The notes under the pieces: model-generated | The model's database searches: none | Told to the model about the DNA's origin: nothing | What the model saw: only the letters and a program-made list of their open reading frames with translations | Assembly (NCBI RefSeq): GCF_017352135.1 | Contig: NZ_CP071454.1 | Coordinates: 3,559,001 to 3,623,000 of the forward strand | Direction: 5' to 3' | DNA: 64,000 nt | DNA from: Rhizobium lentis | Lineage (GTDB): Bacteria; Pseudomonadota; Alphaproteobacteria; Rhizobiales; Rhizobiaceae | Shown: positions 1-7,024 of the stretch, piece after piece | How positions within the stretch are numbered: the first letter of the stretch is position 1 | How the letters are laid out: the number at the start of each line of letters is the position of its first letter | Translations under genes and position numbers: made by a program

Positions 1-545
1 AGCCCGACCGAGACGGTGATGCCGATCTCCTTTTCGACGCGTCGCGCGAATTTGGCGAGCGTGCGCGCCGGCGGGTCGTGATGCAATCTCTCGGTGCCGC
101 CAAGTTCCAGGAAGGCTTCGTCGATCGACAGCGGCTGCACCAGCGGCGTCAGATCCTGCATCAGCGCGCGCACCTGGCGCCCGACCCGGACATATTTCTC
201 CATGTCCGGGCGGATGACGACAGCCTGGGGGCATGCCTCCAGGGCCTTGAACATCGGCATTGCCGAACGCACGCCGTGGATGCGGGCGATATAGCAGGCA
301 GTGGAGACGACACCGCGTTTGCCGCCGCCGATGATGACGGGCTTATCGGCAAGTTCGGGATTGTCGCGCTTCTCGACCGCCGCGTAGAAGGCGTCGCAAT
401 CGATATGCGCCAGTGTCAGTGCATAGAGCTCGCGATGGCGCACCAGACGCGGACTGCCGCAGGCCAGGCAGCGACGCGCCTCGCCCTTCTGCTCGGCAAG
501 GCAGTCGCGACAGAAGCCGGGTGTCTTGTCAGGCGCGGGCATCAT
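1..545 (-). CDS. dinB: DNA polymerase IV (DinB), 5' part only
   Basis: This is a Y-family translesion polymerase, which copies damaged DNA without proofreading. It reads leftward from ATG at 545 and runs off the window edge after about 181 residues. The palm begins at residues 45-58, with metal-binding Asp49 and steric-gate Tyr54. The second catalytic pair Asp142-Glu143 lies in the block [10 protein letters not shown]. Ahead of the polymerase fold is an extension of about 40 residues with two CxxC pairs (Cys12/15 and Cys26/29) that looks like a small zinc ribbon; E. coli DinB starts directly at the palm. The gene diverges from the acetyltransferase at 616. The identification is firm; the C-terminal fingers and little-finger domains are not visible. 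Confidence 0.93.
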   Translation of the reverse strand, partial: MMPAPDKTPGFCRDCLAEQKGEARRCLACGSPRLVRHRELYALTLAHIDCDAFYAAVEKRDNPELADKPVIIGGGKRGVVSTACYIARIHGVRSAMPMFKALEACPQAVVIRPDMEKYVRVGRQVRALMQDLTPLVQPLSIDEAFLELGGTERLHHDPPARTLAKFARRVEKEIGITVSVG

Positions 546-615
546 GGTGAGAACAAAGGTTGAACGTGGCGACACTACGCCTTAAGCTTGCGAGTCACAA
601 GAGAGGGGCAGAGCT

Positions 616-1209
616 TTGCCTTTGGATAACGATCTTCGTTTCGAACCGGTGACGGCAGAACGGTGGGGCGACTTCGAAACTTTGTTCGGCCCACAGGTGG
701 CTTTTTATAATTGCTGGTGCGTCGCGCTGCGCTTGCCGCATTCGGTGAGGACGGCGATGACGCCGGATGAGCGCAAGGCGCATATGCGGGAACGGATCGA
801 GGCGGGGCCGCCGCCGGGAATCCTCTGTTATGCCGATGGCGGGCCGGTCGCCTGGGTGCAGGTCGGACCGCGCCACGACGTGCCGCAGTTCAATTCGCCG
901 CGCACAGTCTCGCGGCCGCTGGAGGAGGACGATGCGCGTGATCCCTCGATCTGGGCCATCAGCTGCTTTTTTCTGCTGCCCAAACTGCGCGGCAGGCGAA
1001 TGAGCCATCGTCTGCTTGCCGGTGCGATCGATTATGCCCGGCGTCAGGGAGCGCGGCTGCTCGAAGCTTGCCCGATCGACCATGTGAAGCAGTCGAAATC
1101 GGTGACGCTCTGCATCGGCTCGACGGCAATCTTCGACGCAGCCGGTTTCGAGACGATTGCCAGACGCAAGGACGGCCGTCCGCTCATGCGGCTGGAGCTG
1201 CGCGATTGA
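616..1209 (+). CDS. GNAT-family N-acetyltransferase
   Basis: This 197-residue protein has the GNAT fold pattern. The acetyl-CoA binding region is around residues 118-140, where LPKLRGRRMSHRLL corresponds to the motif A loop and following helix, and a C-terminal AAGFE segment is typical of the last strand. The substrate cannot be told from sequence. The start is TTG at 616, preceded by a purine-rich GAGAGGGG around 601-608; no in-frame ATG lies near it. Its 3' end overlaps the convergent HAD-like gene by 26 bases, so the two transcripts are antisense at their ends. Family assignment is good; function is unknown. Confidence 0.8.
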   Translation: MPLDNDLRFEPVTAERWGDFETLFGPQVAFYNCWCVALRLPHSVRTAMTPDERKAHMRERIEAGPPPGILCYADGGPVAWVQVGPRHDVPQFNSPRTVSRPLEEDDARDPSIWAISCFFLLPKLRGRRMSHRLLAGAIDYARRQGARLLEACPIDHVKQSKSVTLCIGSTAIFDAAGFETIARRKDGRPLMRLELRD

Positions 1210-1858
1210 ACGTGCCGGAACGGAAATGTGCGTCGATCAGCTCGGCCGCATGCGCCCAGTCGGAGGCGCGGGTGATGTCGTCGGCCGCCGCCGGTGCGAA
1301 ACGATGGACGGGCGAGTCCGGCATCAGGTGAATGAGCAGGCAATCGGCCACGTGTTCCCTAACGGAATGCAGATTGTGCGCCATATCGTCTATGAAGGCG
1401 ATGGGAAAGGAGCGGCTGGCATGCAGCGCATGGACGATCGGCCCCTTGGGTTGTTCGCTGGCAAGCAGCGGAAAGAGCAGGCCGGCGCTGTCCAGCAGGC
1501 GGCGGCGGTGATCCTGGAACCGTGGCGGCATCGCCGTCAGGAAAAGGATATCGGCCGCCTGCGAAAGCCGGCCGAGTGTTTCGACGACGCGGTCCACCGG
1601 CGTCTGCCACAGCTCCTGCGCTTCGAAAAACTCTTCGATCAGCCGGCTGACCTGTTGGGCCCCGATCTCCGTGCCGTCCGCTTTCGAGACAATGTTGCCG
1701 TGAAGCCGGAACGATCGCGGCAGGAACTCGTGACCCAGGCTTTGCAGAAAGAGCTGGAAGGGATCGATAAACCCCAGCACGACATCGTCGACGTCGCAGA
1801 CGATCAGCGGCCGCTCGCCGAGGCGGATATGCGAAATATCGAGCTCGGCCACGCTCAA
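1184..1858 (-). CDS. HAD-like hydrolase, conserved rhizobial protein
   Basis: This 224-residue protein carries the HAD phosphohydrolase motifs in order. Motif I is DVDDVV near residue 22, motif II is LFLTAM around residue 107, the motif III lysine lies in EQPKGP, and motif IV is the acidic pair in AFIDDMAHN. It probably removes phosphate from a small substrate, but the substrate is unknown. The ATG at 1858 overlaps the stop of the upstream DUF3572 gene by four bases (ATGA), so the two are probably translationally coupled. The 3' end overlaps the acetyltransferase gene on the other strand. Confidence 0.75.
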   Translation of the reverse strand: MSVAELDISHIRLGERPLIVCDVDDVVLGFIDPFQLFLQSLGHEFLPRSFRLHGNIVSKADGTEIGAQQVSRLIEEFFEAQELWQTPVDRVVETLGRLSQAADILFLTAMPPRFQDHRRRLLDSAGLLFPLLASEQPKGPIVHALHASRSFPIAFIDDMAHNLHSVREHVADCLLIHLMPDSPVHRFAPAAADDITRASDWAHAAELIDAHFRSGTFNRAAPAA

Positions 1859-2163
1859 TATTCCCCCGAATCGAGACCGGGCGAGGAGAAATGCCGCCAG
1901 GCGGCGGTCACCGTCTCAGGGCTGAGGCCGCTCGCCGTGCAGAAGGCCATCGCCGTCGGTTCATGGTTCATCAGGAAGTCCATCATGCCTGAGAGAAATC
2001 CCGGATCGTTCACCGCGTTGCGCACTTGGCTTGGCGCCACACCGGTGAGCGCGAGGAAGCGGCCGAACATGTCGGGGTCACCGGCAAGCCAGCCGAGCAC
2101 GGCGATCGCCGTCTCATGCGGGTCGGCTGCCTGTTGTTTCGAAGTCTTGAAGTTGCTTTGCAT
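1855..2163 (-). CDS. DUF3572-family protein
   Basis: This is a 102-residue, mostly helical, cytoplasmic protein that resembles the DUF3572 family found next to divK-pleD in rhizobia. No catalytic motif is visible and its function is not known. It is the first gene of a two-gene unit with the HAD-like protein (four-base overlap at its stop) and is divergent from divK, with about 130 bases between the two starts for both promoters. The family call rests on sequence wording and position, not on a search. Confidence 0.7.
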   Translation of the reverse strand: MQSNFKTSKQQAADPHETAIAVLGWLAGDPDMFGRFLALTGVAPSQVRNAVNDPGFLSGMMDFLMNHEPTAMAFCTASGLSPETVTAAWRHFSSPGLDSGEY

Positions 2164-2296
2164 TTCGAGGGGTAAGTTACCTTTTCTTCAACCAAATACC
2201 GCTAGCGTGCGCTATCGGTTTCACGGAGCTCTTCATCCACATGCGCCTTTCTCATGGGACGAACGACTGAGTGAACGGACGTAGGGACAGCTTGTC

Positions 2297-2668
2297 ATGC
2301 CCAAACAGGTGATGATTGTAGAAGATAACGAGCTCAACATGAAGCTCTTTCGCGACCTGATCGAGGCGTCCGGCTATACCACGATCCAGACCAGAAACGG
2401 CATGGAGGCGCTCGATCTGGCGCGCAAGCATCGCCCCGACCTCATCCTGATGGATATCCAGCTTCCCGAAGTCTCCGGCCTCGAAGTCACGAAATGGCTG
2501 AAGGAAGACGATGAACTGCACGTCATTCCCGTGATTGCCGTCACGGCCTTCGCGATGAAGGGTGATGAGGAGCGGATCCGCCAGGGCGGCTGCGAGGCCT
2601 ATGTTTCCAAGCCGATCTCGGTTCCGAAATTCATCGAGACGATCAAGACCTATCTCGGCGACGCCTGA
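2297..2668 (+). CDS. divK: Cell-cycle response regulator DivK
   Basis: This is a single-domain CheY-like receiver of 123 residues. It has the acidic pocket Glu9-Asp10, phospho-acceptor Asp53 (in LILMDIQLP), switch Thr83 and invariant Lys105. In Caulobacter and rhizobia DivK is phosphorylated by DivJ and dephosphorylated by PleC at the cell poles, and steers the DivL-CckA-CtrA pathway that controls replication and asymmetric division. It has no output domain, as expected. The pleD gene follows after 18 bases in the same direction, so the two are probably co-transcribed. Confidence 0.95.
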   Translation: MPKQVMIVEDNELNMKLFRDLIEASGYTTIQTRNGMEALDLARKHRPDLILMDIQLPEVSGLEVTKWLKEDDELHVIPVIAVTAFAMKGDEERIRQGGCEAYVSKPISVPKFIETIKTYLGDA

Positions 2669-2686
2669 CGCATCGGAAAGACGCTT

Positions 2687-4060
2687 ATGACTGCGCGAAT
2701 ACTGGTGGTTGACGATATTCCGGCCAACGTGAAGCTGCTTGAAGCGCGGCTGCTCGCGGAGTATTTCGACGTGATGACCGCCGCCGACGGCCACGAAGCG
2801 CTGGCGATCTGCGAACGCAACCAGGTCGATCTGATCCTGCTCGACATCATGATGCCCGGCATCGATGGCTTTGAGGTCTGTGAGCGGCTGAAGGCCAGCC
2901 AGAAGACCGCCCATATTCCCGTCGTCATGGTCACGGCGCTCGACCAGCCGGCCGACCGTGTACGCGGTCTGAAGGCCGGCGCCGACGATTTCCTGACCAA
3001 ACCGGTCAACGATCTTCAACTGATCTCGCGGGTGAAGAGCCTGCTGCGGCTGAAAACATTGAGTGATGAGCTGCGCATCCGCGCCAACACAGCTCATACC
3101 ATGGGCGTGGGCGATCTCATGCGGGCAGGCGAGGGCCGTGGCGACGAGGCTGGCCAGGTGCTGTTGGTCGATGGCCGCGCCAATTCGCAGGAGCGGATCG
3201 TCAGGGCGCTGAAGCCGGTCGCCGATGTGCTTGCTCTCTCCGATCCGCAGGCGGCCCTCTTCGAGGCAGCCGAGAACGTCTTCGACCTCGTCATCGTCAA
3301 TGCCAATTTCGACGATTACGATCCGCTTCGCCTGTGCTCGCAACTTCGCTCGCTGGAGCGCACACGCTTCCTGCCGATCCTGATCATTACCGAACAGGGC
3401 GCTGACGACATGGTCGTCCGCGCGCTCGATCTCGGCGTCAACGATTACATCGTCCGTCCCGTCGATCCCAACGAGCTCGTCGCCCGCAGCCTTACGCAGA
3501 TCCGTCGCAAACGCTACAATGATCGTCTGCGCGCCAGCGTCAAGCAGACGATCGAGCTTGCCGTGACCGATCCGCTGACCGGCCTTTACAACAGGCGTTA
3601 CCTCGACAATCACCTGAACGTGCTCTTCAATCGGTCGATGGCGCGAGGGCGGCCGCTTTCGATGCTGATCACCGACATCGACCGCTTCAAGCAGGTGAAC
3701 GACACTTACGGCCACGATGGCGGTGACGAAGTGCTGCGCGAATTCGCAAACCGCGTCCGTTCGACCATCCGCGGCGCCGATCTCGCCTGCCGTTACGGCG
3801 GGGAGGAATTCGTCGTCGTGATGCCGGACACCTCACCGGAAGTTGCCGCAGCTGTCGCCGAGCGCCTGCGCGCGGCGGTCGAAAGCGCTCCTTTCATGCT
3901 GAAACGCTCCGGTGAAGCGCTTAATGTCACCGCGTCCTTCGGCATCGCCTCACGCATTGGCGCGGTGCTGACACCGGACCAGCTGATGAAGCAGGCCGAT
4001 CTTGCTCTTTACGAGGCCAAGAAGACTGGCCGCAATCGCGTAGTCGCAGCGGCTGCCTGA
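2687..4060 (+). CDS. pleD: Response regulator / diguanylate cyclase PleD
   Basis: This 457-residue protein has the PleD layout: receiver domain 1 (about 1-125, phospho-acceptor Asp53), a degenerate receiver-like adaptor domain (about 150-275) and a C-terminal GGDEF domain (about 290-455). The active site is GGEEF at 371-375. The allosteric inhibition site RGAD (362-365) sits exactly five residues upstream, so feedback inhibition by cyclic di-GMP is expected. Phosphorylation drives dimerisation and cyclic di-GMP synthesis at the differentiating pole. It lies 18 bases behind divK, its usual partner. Confidence 0.95.
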   Translation: MTARILVVDDIPANVKLLEARLLAEYFDVMTAADGHEALAICERNQVDLILLDIMMPGIDGFEVCERLKASQKTAHIPVVMVTALDQPADRVRGLKAGADDFLTKPVNDLQLISRVKSLLRLKTLSDELRIRANTAHTMGVGDLMRAGEGRGDEAGQVLLVDGRANSQERIVRALKPVADVLALSDPQAALFEAAENVFDLVIVNANFDDYDPLRLCSQLRSLERTRFLPILIITEQGADDMVVRALDLGVNDYIVRPVDPNELVARSLTQIRRKRYNDRLRASVKQTIELAVTDPLTGLYNRRYLDNHLNVLFNRSMARGRPLSMLITDIDRFKQVNDTYGHDGGDEVLREFANRVRSTIRGADLACRYGGEEFVVVMPDTSPEVAAAVAERLRAAVESAPFMLKRSGEALNVTASFGIASRIGAVLTPDQLMKQADLALYEAKKTGRNRVVAAAA

Positions 4061-4341
4061 CGAATCAGTTGCGGTGCCATACGAGCCATTTGCGGGTTTT
4101 CCACTGCGGTAAGCGAATTATTACCAATTTTGACCTTCGCCCATGCGACGCAGGCTAGAAATTCTGCAACTCGATAGCCCAAAAATGGACGCCCGGCGTT
4201 GCTGTGGATATGGTGCGGCGCGACAGTCTGTCGAATGCCAGCACCGAGCTCGAAATGAAACGGAGACTATAAACGAATGCCCGCTGCCAACAGGACCAAA
4301 TAGAGTGCCGCGGCGTCACCTCACGTAAGGGGAGGGGCGGC
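4061..4341. other. Intergenic region after pleD, nothing assignable
   Basis: These 281 bases after the pleD stop hold no ORF with a credible ribosome binding site and rhizobial codon use. A 61-codon ORF at 4143-4328 (+) has neither and I leave it out. No clear terminator for pleD is visible here. Confidence 0.5.
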
Positions 4342-4503
4342 TTAAGTTATTACGTTATATTGTCGAATTTCTTCGGGGCTGTCGACGTTAGGCTTCGTCG
4401 TCAAGCAGAACCCTCCAAACTTTGTGTGTTCTAAAACTGGACTTTTAACCATAGAATCAAGCTCGGAAAAATCATCATTAAGAATTTGTTGATTTTCTTT
4501 CAT
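4342..4503 (-). CDS. Possible 53-residue protein in an A+T-rich patch
   Basis: This small ORF starts with ATG at 4503 (MKENQQILND...) and ends with TAA at 4342. Its codons are visibly A- and T-rich (AAA, AAT, ATT, GAT), quite unlike every neighbour, which argues either for recently acquired DNA or for non-coding sequence. No good Shine-Dalgarno precedes the start. The product would be a hydrophilic peptide with one cysteine, resembling nothing I recognise. The ORF can be extended upstream to 4734, but that part has ordinary G+C-rich composition and reads like random sequence. Confidence 0.25.
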   Translation of the reverse strand: MKENQQILNDDFSELDSMVKSPVLEHTKFGGFCLTTKPNVDSPEEIRQYNVIT

Positions 4504-4672
4504 TTTTGCGCAAATTATCGGCTCATAAGAGAAGCGCTCCCGCAGAGGAGCTGTCGATACCCCATGATGCTCAGGTCCGCCGCATCTCCTGGGTCGTGGG
4601 GTCGGTCGGCTGGTACGCAAGTCATAACGGTTCCTCGTGCCGTTTTGCATGCTGGTCGACCCCCTTTTTGGA

Positions 4673-4709
4673 AAACGCCGCCACTTCCCGAGACGGAAGG
4701 GCGGCGTTT
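4673..4709. other. Strong terminator-like hairpin
   Basis: Left arm AAACGCCGCC (4673-4682) pairs with GGCGGCGTTT (4700-4709). An inner stem CTTCC/GGAAG extends it, with a CGAGAC loop and one bulged base. A T-rich stretch follows on the plus strand, and a short A/T run flanks the other side. It could end a plus-strand transcript, perhaps a small RNA in this gap, or act on either strand. No gene of known product ends directly at it. Confidence 0.5.
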
Positions 4710-4754
4710 GTCTGTTTGCGCTATCATTTTTCAATGTCGGCTCCTCCCGGGCAA

Positions 4755-4788
4755 CAAAAAACGCGCAACCCGAAGGCGCGCGCTTTTT
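4755..4788 (-). terminator. Intrinsic terminator of rpmG
   Basis: On the minus strand, 22 bases past the rpmG stop, a GC-rich stem (CGCGC / GCGCG arms around a CTTCGGG-type loop) is followed by a run of six T. The same hairpin also has five T on the plus strand (4783-4787), so it may work in both directions. Confidence 0.75.
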
Positions 4789-4809
4789 GAAATCCGTCAG
4801 GCCAAGTAA

Positions 4810-4977
4810 TTACTTGATCTTGGTTTCCTTGAACTCGACATGCTTCTTCGCAATCGGGTCATACTTCGTCTTCGTCATCTTGTCAGTCATCGTGCGGCTG
4901 TTCTTCGTCGTGACGTAGAAGAAACCGGTGTCGGCTGTCGACAGCAGCTTGATCTTGATTGTTGTAGCCTTGGCCAT
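4810..4977 (-). CDS. rpmG: 50S ribosomal protein L33
   Basis: This 55-residue basic protein of the large ribosomal subunit, near the E site, begins [12 protein letters not shown] and ends in the conserved Lys-rich tail [10 protein letters not shown]. It lacks the two CxxC pairs of zinc-binding L33 and so is the zinc-independent form. I chose ATG at 4977; the reading frame is open up to 5073, but the extra N-terminus does not match the family. An intrinsic terminator follows at once. It lies 92 bases behind the MFS gene on the same strand. Confidence 0.96.
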   Translation of the reverse strand: MAKATTIKIKLLSTADTGFFYVTTKNSRTMTDKMTKTKYDPIAKKHVEFKETKIK

Positions 4978-5069
4978 GGTCGTCCTGCCTTTAAGAAAAT
5001 GAAAGCCGTGGAAGCCGGATGGGCTCCACGGCAAATTCTGGCGCGAAACTACGAATCCCGCCCGAAAAG

Positions 5070-6254
5070 TCAAGTCCGTTTTCGAATGAACATCAATCTG
5101 ATGCCGGAAAGTAGGGCATAAAGGCCGAAGAAGGCCGCGATCGCCCAGGCAAAACCATTGTTTCCGGCGACATCGATCGCTGCGCCGATCACCTGTGGAC
5201 CGGCCACAGTTCCCATCGCATAACAGAAAACGAAGGCAGCATTGGCCGCAGCCAGATCAGAGCCGGTCAGCCGCGAACCGAGATGGCTGAGGCCGACCGT
5301 GTAGAGGCCGGAGACGCAACCGCCCCAGAAGAGCAGGATTCCGGCCATCAGCAGCCAGTTGTTGACGAGGATCGGCAGCATCAGCGAGCCGATAAAGCCC
5401 ATCAGCGCCATGCCGGCGAGAAGCGGCCGCTTGTCGCGGATGCGGTCGGAGAGCAGGCCGAGCGGAATCTGGAAGATGACGTTGCCGACGCCCATCATGG
5501 TGAGCAGCAGTGCTGCCTGCGATTCGGTGAAATGGGCGCGCACCGCAAAAATCGGGAAGAGCGACAGCCCGCCCGCTTCGACCGCGCCGAAGATGAAGAC
5601 GGCGGCCGTCGCCGTCGGCACCAGGAAAACGTAGCGCATGAAATGCAGCTCCGGTTTTTCCTCCAGGAGCGGGCTTTCGTCACGGGCGACGAAAATCGGA
5701 ATGGCGGCGAGCAGGATAGCGCCGGCGCCGATCAGGAAGGGGAAGATGCCGTCGCTGCCGAGAATTGAGAACAGCAGGGGGCCGGCCGCGAAGCCGAGGG
5801 AAAGCACCGTCGCATAGATGCCGAGCACGAAACCGCGTTTGGAAGGCGGGGAGGCGGCGTTAATCCAGAACTCGGAGAGGATGAACAGCGTCGTCGTCGC
5901 GCCATGGAAGGCGAAGCGCAGCGGAAACCACAACCAGAAATCCTCGGCATAGTAGAAGCCGAGTGCACTCAGCGCCGAAATCAGCACCGCCCAGAGCATC
6001 GTCGGCGCAACGCCGTATTTATGGGCGAGCTTGGTGGTAACGGGGGCGGCCGCCATCGCCGCGATCCCCGCCATCGCCGTGTTGAGACCGATAAGCGTGG
6101 ACGAGATGCCGCGTTTCTCGAGGATGATGCTGAGGAGGGGCAGCCCGAGGCCGATCGCTATGCCGACGGCTGAAATGGACGAGATGGCTGCCACCAGAGA
6201 AGGCCAATGGATTTCCTCGATATCGCCTGGTGTGCCGTTTCTCGGCTGAGACAT
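5070..6254 (-). CDS. MFS transporter
   Basis: This 394-residue integral membrane protein has about 12 hydrophobic helices and is of the length usual for the major facilitator superfamily. A charged loop with KRGFVLG sits near the middle of the N-terminal half, and the motif A-like loop [11 protein letters not shown] lies between helices in the C-terminal half, as in drug/H+ antiporter-like families. The substrate is unknown. It lies between DUF983 and rpmG, a neighbourhood I recall as conserved in rhizobia, but this gives no functional clue. Confidence 0.85.
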   Translation of the reverse strand: MSQPRNGTPGDIEEIHWPSLVAAISSISAVGIAIGLGLPLLSIILEKRGISSTLIGLNTAMAGIAAMAAAPVTTKLAHKYGVAPTMLWAVLISALSALGFYYAEDFWLWFPLRFAFHGATTTLFILSEFWINAASPPSKRGFVLGIYATVLSLGFAAGPLLFSILGSDGIFPFLIGAGAILLAAIPIFVARDESPLLEEKPELHFMRYVFLVPTATAAVFIFGAVEAGGLSLFPIFAVRAHFTESQAALLLTMMGVGNVIFQIPLGLLSDRIRDKRPLLAGMALMGFIGSLMLPILVNNWLLMAGILLFWGGCVSGLYTVGLSHLGSRLTGSDLAAANAAFVFCYAMGTVAGPQVIGAAIDVAGNNGFAWAIAAFFGLYALLSGIRLMFIRKRT

Positions 6255-6468
6255 TTATCCATCCTTAGAAAGCTGCGCGAGCGAATCGACCTCTCGCCTC
6301 ACGTAGAAAGACACAGACGTGCCAAATCCAGGTGACGAGCAGCGTTTCGCAGTATTTCCGATGTGATCTGCGGAATGTAAAGCCTGTTCAGACAAGAAAA
6401 GCTTACCATGTCAAGCCGTGGAGGATCGTTGACTCCCGCGTTCCGTGGTGGTCGGTGGAGGGCTGGCA

Positions 6469-6954
6469 CTACACGTTAAATATGTCTGGAAGGTGAAGGC
6501 CCTCAATCGGCCGGCGGGGTGGGTCGTAATCATCGGGACTGTCGCTCTCTCCACCGAAGCCATGCATGCGCAGCGCCCATTGCAGGCCGATGACGCCACC
6601 CTTGATCGGCTGGATGGAGGCAAGCGCGGTGATGACGGTGATCGGCGCCCAGATGGCAAGATGGACCCATACCGGCAGCAAGAAGGTCATGTCGGTGAGC
6701 ATATAGCCGCCGACCACGACGTGGCCGAGAACGAGGATGACGATATAGGGCGGCAGATCGTCGGAGCGGTGATGATGCATCGCCTCGCCGCAGACTGCGC
6801 AATGATCGACGGGTTTCAGGAAAGCCTGGAAGAGCTTGCCGTTGCCGCAGGCCGGGCAGCGGTTCATCAGCCCGCGCATGATGGAGCGCCCAAGCGGACG
6901 CTCGGCCTCGGGGCTGTCCCCGTAGCGGACGACCGGATCGGTCGGAGTTCTCAT
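6469..6954 (-). CDS. DUF983 membrane protein
   Basis: This 161-residue protein has a zinc-ribbon-like N-terminal part with two CxxC pairs (Cys33/36 in CPACG and Cys52/55 in CAVCG), then the DUF983 hallmark DDLPPYIVILVLGH and two predicted membrane helices (about 68-90 and 95-115). The C-terminus is polar and cytoplasmic or periplasmic. Its function is not known. It is 70 bases behind rnr on the same strand and is probably read from the topA-rnr transcript. Confidence 0.85.
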   Translation of the reverse strand: MRTPTDPVVRYGDSPEAERPLGRSIMRGLMNRCPACGNGKLFQAFLKPVDHCAVCGEAMHHHRSDDLPPYIVILVLGHVVVGGYMLTDMTFLLPVWVHLAIWAPITVITALASIQPIKGGVIGLQWALRMHGFGGESDSPDDYDPPRRPIEGLHLPDIFNV

Positions 6955-7024
6955 TGCATCTTCCTCTTTCAGGCCGAAAGCATGGAGTTCTGTAATCAGA
7001 CCAATGCTGCTTTCGGCACGATGC

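Noticed and set aside
1157..2284. 375-codon plus-strand frame across the HAD-like and DUF3572 genes
   Set aside because: It spans two genes with good motifs on the other strand and overlaps the divK promoter region.
2252..3715. 487-codon frame on the minus strand opposite divK and pleD
   Set aside because: This is a shadow of two clearly identified genes and has no family resemblance.
4143..4328. 61-codon frame behind pleD
   Set aside because: No ribosome binding site, biased codon use or hydrophobic pattern supports it.
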